64,000 nt of DNA from Variovorax brevis. GTDB lineage: Bacteria; Pseudomonadota; Gammaproteobacteria; Burkholderiales; Burkholderiaceae_C. Every line of letters begins with the position of its first letter. Position 1 is the stretch's first letter. Below the pieces are notes generated by a model that was not told the DNA's origin, did not search any database, and was given only the letters and a program-made list of their open reading frames with translations. Position numbers and translations under genes: made by a program. Positions 61,107 to 64,000 of this stretch are shown here, piece by piece. The stretch spans positions 186,001 through 250,000 of the forward strand of contig NZ_JASZYG010000005.1 in the NCBI RefSeq assembly GCF_030317105.1, written 5' to 3'.

Positions 61107-61670
61107 ATGAACGATACCGAGTCGCTGTTGCCCAAGATCGTCACGACGACGACGGCGGATCTTGCCACCCTGCGACCCGCACTGGTCGAGAACGCCCTGA
61201 CGCAGGCCCTGCCGCTTCCCGACATCATGTTTGGCGGCAGCGTGCTGGTGCTGGTGATCATGTTCCATGCGTTCTGGATTCGCCTCATCACCAGCATCTT
61301 CATCAAGCGCTTGCAGGTGTTGCGCCGCCATGGTTCGCTTTGGCGTGCCGACCTCGTGTTCGTCGTGACGGTGATGATGTTGCTCGCACTGCACCTGGCC
61401 GAAATCGTGGTGTGGTCGGCGGCGTTGGTGTTCGGCGACATCGTGGGCGACTGGTCGGCGGCAACCTACTTTGCGGCCAACTGCTACACCGCTTTGGGCG
61501 AGCCTTTCTCCCTGCCGCGTGCGTGGCGCGTCGTGCCACCCATCATCGCGATCTCGGGCATCTTCGCCTTCGCCTGGACGGCGAGCGTGCTGGTGAATTT
61601 CGTGGCGCGCTACAACGCGCTGCGCGCGGGCATCCTGGCGTCGCGGCTCATGGGGCACGCGCCTCCCTGA
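61107..61670 (+). CDS. Small ion-channel-like membrane protein
   Basis: A 187-residue membrane protein with about four hydrophobic segments. YFAANCYTALGEPFSLPRAW between the last two resembles the pore loop of two-helix ion channels (Ion_trans_2), but the selectivity sequence TVGYGD is replaced by TALGEP. A potassium role is thus doubtful. It converges with the adenosine deaminase gene, 3 bp away. Confidence 0.75.
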   Translation: MNDTESLLPKIVTTTTADLATLRPALVENALTQALPLPDIMFGGSVLVLVIMFHAFWIRLITSIFIKRLQVLRRHGSLWRADLVFVVTVMMLLALHLAEIVVWSAALVFGDIVGDWSAATYFAANCYTALGEPFSLPRAWRVVPPIIAISGIFAFAWTASVLVNFVARYNALRAGILASRLMGHAPP

Positions 61671-61673
61671 GCT

Positions 61674-62678
61674 TCACCAGGCTGAAAGCGCCTGGACCAG
61701 TCGGGCCTTCACGTCGGCATTCGCAAAGCTGGCATCGATCGACGTGCGGGCGACTGCACGGAGGGTGTCGTCTGACCAGCCGAAGGCCTTGCTGCACAGC
61801 GCGTACTCGCCAACCAGGCTGGCGCCCAGCAGCACAGGATCATCGGTGTTGAGCGACACGGCGACACCGGCGCGGCGCAGGCGATCGACAGGGTGGTCCT
61901 CGATCGACGGGTAGACACCCAGCACGAGGTTCGACGTCGGGCAGATGCCCAGGGGAATCTGCCGATCGACCAACAGTTGCACGACGGCCGGATCGTCGAT
62001 GGCGCGCACGCCATGGTCGATGCGATCGGCGCCGAGCAGTTCGATGGCGTCACGCACGCCGTCGGCGCCACTGGATTCCCCGGCATGCACGGTGCGTCGA
62101 AGGCCCGCCGCGCCTGCACGCCTGAAAGCTTCTGCAAATCGTGGACCGGTGCGTCCGGCGGCTGCCTCGTTGCCGTCGATGGAAAGCGCGACCACGCGGG
62201 GATGCTTCAAGGCCACCAGCGCATCGACCAGTTCGGCCGCCGCGTCCGCGGATTGCGTGCGCAACAGGCTCACGCAGAGGCCGACCGGCGGAAGTCCGTC
62301 CTGTTCCGCCGCCTTGAAGCCGGCATCGATCGCGTCGATCATGTCAGGCAGGCGCCCGTGCCACGCCTTCCAGTGCGTGGGGTTGAAGATCACGTCTGCG
62401 TAGCCCGCGCCGTTGTCGGCCAGGCGCCGGGCGTAGCCATGGCTCAGTTCCGCCAGGCGTTCGCGCGTGGAAGCCAGGCCGCAGGCCCAGTCGAGGAAGT
62501 GCAGGAAGTCGGCCAGGCCTTCGAACTCGAAAAGGCGCTCGCGCGGGCGGGGCATCGGCACGCCCGCCTGCGCAGCCCATTGTTCGAGCACGGCGGGTTC
62601 GAAGCAGCCTTCGAGGTGGGCATGAACCTCTGCCTTGGGCAGCGTGCGCAGCCGCCCGGTGCCAGCGTCGTTCAGCAC
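61674..62678 (-). CDS. add: Adenosine deaminase
   Basis: A 334-residue metal-dependent deaminase converting adenosine (or adenine) to the hypoxanthine form. PKAEVHAHLEG carries the first zinc-binding HxH, RRTVHAGESSGADGV the next His and catalytic Glu, DRIDHGVRAIDD another, and SLNTDDP the last Asp. GTG 62678 is chosen; it overlaps the SDR gene end by 7 bp. A longer frame upstream lies inside the SDR gene. Confidence 0.92.
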   Translation of the reverse strand: MLNDAGTGRLRTLPKAEVHAHLEGCFEPAVLEQWAAQAGVPMPRPRERLFEFEGLADFLHFLDWACGLASTRERLAELSHGYARRLADNGAGYADVIFNPTHWKAWHGRLPDMIDAIDAGFKAAEQDGLPPVGLCVSLLRTQSADAAAELVDALVALKHPRVVALSIDGNEAAAGRTGPRFAEAFRRAGAAGLRRTVHAGESSGADGVRDAIELLGADRIDHGVRAIDDPAVVQLLVDRQIPLGICPTSNLVLGVYPSIEDHPVDRLRRAGVAVSLNTDDPVLLGASLVGEYALCSKAFGWSDDTLRAVARTSIDASFANADVKARLVQALSAW

Positions 62679-63436
62679 GTCACGCCGCCATCGATGACCA
62701 GGCTCTGGCCGGTCATGAACGAGCCAGCCCTGGACGCGAGGAACACCGCCGCGCCGGCAATCTCGTCCGGCTCGCCGATGCGGCGCAGGGGCGTGGTCGC
62801 GTTGCGGTGCTCCAGCGTCTTGGGGTCGTCCCACAGCGCTTTTGCAAAGTCGGTCTTGATGAGCCCCGGCGCGATGCAGTTCACGCGCACGTTGTGCGGG
62901 CCGTACTCCACGGCAAGGTTGCGTGCGAGTTGCATGTCCGCTGCCTTCGACACGCAGTAGGCACCGATCACCGATGAGCCGCGCAGGCCACCGATGGACG
63001 AGACGATGATGATCGCGCCGTCCTTGCGCTCGATCATCTGCGGCGCCGCGAAGTTGATGAGCCAGTGGTTGGCGATGACGTTGTTCTCGAGGATCTTGCG
63101 GAACTGGTCGTCCTCGATGCCGCCAAAGGGGCCGTAGTACGGGTTGGACGCCGCGTTGCACACGAGGATGTCGACCTTGCCGAGCTGGCGCGTGGTTTCG
63201 TCGACCAGGTGCTTGAGGTCGTCCTTGGACGAGATGTTGGCGGGTATGGAAATGGCCGCGCCTTCGCCGTGCGCCTTGTTGATGGCGTCGCGCACTTCCT
63301 CGCACGGGCCGGGCTTGCGCGACGAGATGACGACCCTGGCGCCGTGCTCGGCAAGACGTTCGGCGATCGCACGGCCGATGCCGCGGGACGAGCCGGTGAT
63401 GATGGCGACTTTGCCGGTGAGGTTGAAGAGGGACAT
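62672..63436 (-). CDS. Short-chain dehydrogenase/reductase (SDR)
   Basis: A 254-residue classical SDR: TGSSRGIGRAIAERL (NAD(P)-binding GxxxGxG), CNAASNP (NNAG-like), the catalytic Ser in IIVVSSIGG and YCVSKAADMQLARNLAVEYG (YxxxK). ATG 63436 begins the fold and AAAGGAA precedes it. Probably a fatty- or hydroxyacyl oxidoreductase, given the neighbours. Confidence 0.93.
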   Translation of the reverse strand: MSLFNLTGKVAIITGSSRGIGRAIAERLAEHGARVVISSRKPGPCEEVRDAINKAHGEGAAISIPANISSKDDLKHLVDETTRQLGKVDILVCNAASNPYYGPFGGIEDDQFRKILENNVIANHWLINFAAPQMIERKDGAIIIVSSIGGLRGSSVIGAYCVSKAADMQLARNLAVEYGPHNVRVNCIAPGLIKTDFAKALWDDPKTLEHRNATTPLRRIGEPDEIAGAAVFLASRAGSFMTGQSLVIDGGVTC

Positions 63437-63509
63437 GGGGCGGGTTCCTTTGATTCGCTTGCTGGCTTGCGTGCGCACGGCGGAGCGAAACTGTACTTCG
63501 CGCCCGGGG

Positions 63510-63539
63510 AAAATGAAAACGCCGGCGCAGGGCCGGCGT
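63510..63539 (-). terminator. Intrinsic terminator after enoyl-CoA hydratase
   Basis: On the minus strand ACGCCGGC, loop CCTGC, GCCGGCGT (8-bp perfect stem) is followed by a T-rich run TTTTCATTTT. It lies 21 bp past the hydratase stop and before the SDR start, separating the two transcripts. Confidence 0.8.
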
Positions 63540-63560
63540 CTTGTTGGTGACAGCGTGTGC

Positions 63561-64000
63561 TTAGCCGCGGAACTCGGGCTTGCGCTTCTCGATGAACGCC
63601 GCGACAGCTTCGTGGTGGTCGGCGGTCTGGTGCGACATCACCTGGAAGGCGGCCGACATTTCGAGCAGCGTATCGAGGCGGCTGTGCAGCGCTTCGCGCA
63701 ACAAACGCTTGGCCAGGCGCACGGCGTGTGGCGGGTTGGCGGCGATCTGCTCGGCGAGTTCGCGGGCCGCTGGCATCAGTTGCTCGCGTGGCACCACACG
63801 AGAGACCAGGTTCCACTCGGCGGCTTGCTTGGCGTCGATCATCTGGCCCGTCAGCGTGAGCTCGGTCGCGCGCGAGAGGCCGATGATGCGCGGCAGGAGC
63901 CATGCACCACCGTCGCCCGGGATGATGCCGAGCTTGACGAAGCTCTCGGCGAACTTCGCTTCTTCCGCCGCGACGCGGATGTCGCACATGCAGGCGAGGT
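63561..64000 (-). CDS. Enoyl-CoA hydratase/isomerase, C-terminal part (cut by window end)
   Basis: About 146 residues of a crotonase-fold protein; the N-terminus with the first oxyanion loop is beyond the window. CDIRVAAEEAKFAESFVKLG, IIPGDGGAWLLPRIIGLSRA (with the glutamate and Gly-Gly of the active site region) and SHQTADHHEAVAAFIEKRKP are typical. It hydrates or isomerises 2-enoyl-CoA in fatty- or aromatic-acid breakdown. Confidence 0.92.
   Translation of the reverse strand, partial: LACMCDIRVAAEEAKFAESFVKLGIIPGDGGAWLLPRIIGLSRATELTLTGQMIDAKQAAEWNLVSRVVPREQLMPAARELAEQIAANPPHAVRLAKRLLREALHSRLDTLLEMSAAFQVMSHQTADHHEAVAAFIEKRKPEFRG

Noticed and set aside
62679..63305. N-terminal extension of adenosine deaminase
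   Set aside because: It lies inside the SDR gene in another frame; the GTG at 62678 gives the normal family length.

Overview
The window is high-GC DNA, and its gene content and order point to a betaproteobacterium of the Burkholderiales, most likely Comamonadaceae (Variovorax-like). This placement is an inference from gene order and codon use; no database was searched. It has three parts: a conserved chromosomal block on the left, a mobile island of about 29.6 kb inserted at a tRNA-Ser gene, and a second chromosomal block on the right with a large surface-polysaccharide locus followed by acyl-CoA metabolism genes.

Left block (1-4257): the end of a Ser/Thr protein kinase, a PP2C phosphatase, rph, rdgB and hemW, all on the plus strand, then tRNA-Ser(TGA).

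Island (4258-33891): bounded by a 14-bp direct repeat that is the 3' end of the tRNA gene (4244-4257) and a second copy at 33878-33891. It begins with a P4-type integrase, an AlpA-like regulator, a Rha-like protein, a Toprim/DUF3987 primase and small satellite genes. The middle (10-21 kb) is a patchwork of intact genes of unknown function (a membrane protein, a lipoprotein, an NYN-LOTUS protein, a two-gene pair at 16.3-17.1 kb) mixed with wreckage: a C-terminal piece of a second type I restriction subunit, a truncated and frameshifted NACHT-type N-terminus, a phage replication remnant, and three copies of one gene tail. At 21.5-24.2 kb lies a minus-strand cassette of DUF3293, an extra intact metK and an N-formylglutamate-amidohydrolase-like gene. 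A 5' leader precedes it in which a perfect 10-bp helix and a terminator/SD-masking hairpin exclude each other. This is the best candidate here for an undescribed regulatory system. A DUF932 gene and a complete type I restriction-modification operon (hsdM, hsdS, hsdR) close the island; a frameshifted helical-protein gene overlaps hsdM by 4 bp.

Right block: a GT-C membrane glycosyltransferase is convergent with a five-gene operon (split transketolase, an epimerase/GtrB-like fusion, a methyltransferase, GtrA). Together they look like a lipid-linked sugar-modification system. Next comes a Wzx/Wzy-type exopolysaccharide operon (41.6-51.2 kb) with a convergent tyrosine autokinase and a GH39-like lipoprotein. 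The window ends with two acyl-CoA ligases, a nitronate monooxygenase, an ion-channel-like protein, adenosine deaminase, an SDR and a partial enoyl-CoA hydratase.
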